Below, piece after piece: positions 63,979-64,000 of a stretch of DNA of 64,000 nt. A model generated the notes under the pieces. The model was not told where the DNA came from. It was given only the letters and a program-made list of their open reading frames with translations, and did not search any database. How positions within the stretch are numbered: position 1 is the first letter of the stretch; every line of letters starts with the position of its first letter. The stretch spans positions 1-64,000 of the forward strand of contig BEIJ01000005.1 of NCBI GenBank assembly GCA_002923375.1. Reading direction: 5' to 3'. A program made the translations under genes and the position numbers. Source of the stretch: a bacterium HR33. Its GTDB lineage: Bacteria; Gemmatimonadota; Gemmatimonadetes; Gemmatimonadales; GWC2-71-9.

Positions 63979-64000
63979 CTGGAAGGGCCGGCGCTCTTGC

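Overview
The window is a high-GC, gene-dense bacterial chromosome segment from a Gram-negative (diderm) organism. It has many signal peptides ending in AQ, outer-membrane beta-barrels and lipoproteins, and many secreted peptidases (M14, M19, M24, M28, M48, S46). It also carries a DUF5916/CBM9 protein, ECF sigma/anti-sigma pairs and a LysW-type amino-acid pathway. This mix looks most like Gemmatimonadota or a close relative; that is inference from gene content, not a database result.

Layout. 1-2669: a partial HAD 5'-nucleotidase and thiD, divergent from an rRNA/tRNA 2'-O-methyltransferase, followed by pilD. 3490-7614: a compact set of ECF sigma factor, zinc-finger anti-sigma, two DUF4097 repeat proteins and a metallopeptidase. 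7621-10509: a DUF445 protein and a dicarboxylate/amino-acid symporter. 10546-14455: the conserved translation cluster ffh-rpsP-rimM-trmD-rplS-rnhB. 14558-18782: a histone-like SWIB protein, an M19 dipeptidase, a 31-bp tandem repeat, a YjgN membrane protein and an M48 peptidase. 18738-23966 (minus): a complete LysW carrier operon lysW-X-Y-Z-J-K. 24077-31004: exported peptidases, a TPR protein, and a two-gene redox operon whose first gene is a peroxiredoxin-like protein with an in-frame UGA at the catalytic position (a predicted selenoprotein) followed by a TlpA thioredoxin.

31112-34046 is a 2.9-kb integrated element in tRNA-Lys(UUU). It has 40-bp att repeats, a tyrosine integrase, an HTH protein, a small zinc-ribbon protein, a secreted protein and a seven-copy iteron-like array. 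Downstream lie a TPP riboswitch and thiC, a beta-barrel, three small coupled unknown genes leading into mltD, and a convergent operon holB-moaC-lytic transglycosylase. 42546-54614: a small barrel, a 5'-truncated serpin, an amidohydrolase, a VapBC pair, then a coupled run of a SnoaL-like protein and an M24 peptidase, and an S46 peptidase coupled to a D-amino-acid PLP enzyme; next come a PLP decarboxylase and Hsp20 with a strong terminator. 54743-63978: a DUF5916 protein, a threonine dehydratase, sfsA, a regulator-SbtA-SbtB bicarbonate-uptake operon, a small secreted protein with a duplicated leader, a 655-residue unknown protein and a DUF488 protein with a coupled leader ORF.

Most notable: the selenoprotein with a matching bacterial SECIS hairpin, the small tRNA-Lys element with its iteron array and arm-type repeats, the SbtA/SbtB operon outside a visible autotrophic context, and the sigma/anti-sigma/DUF4097 operon.
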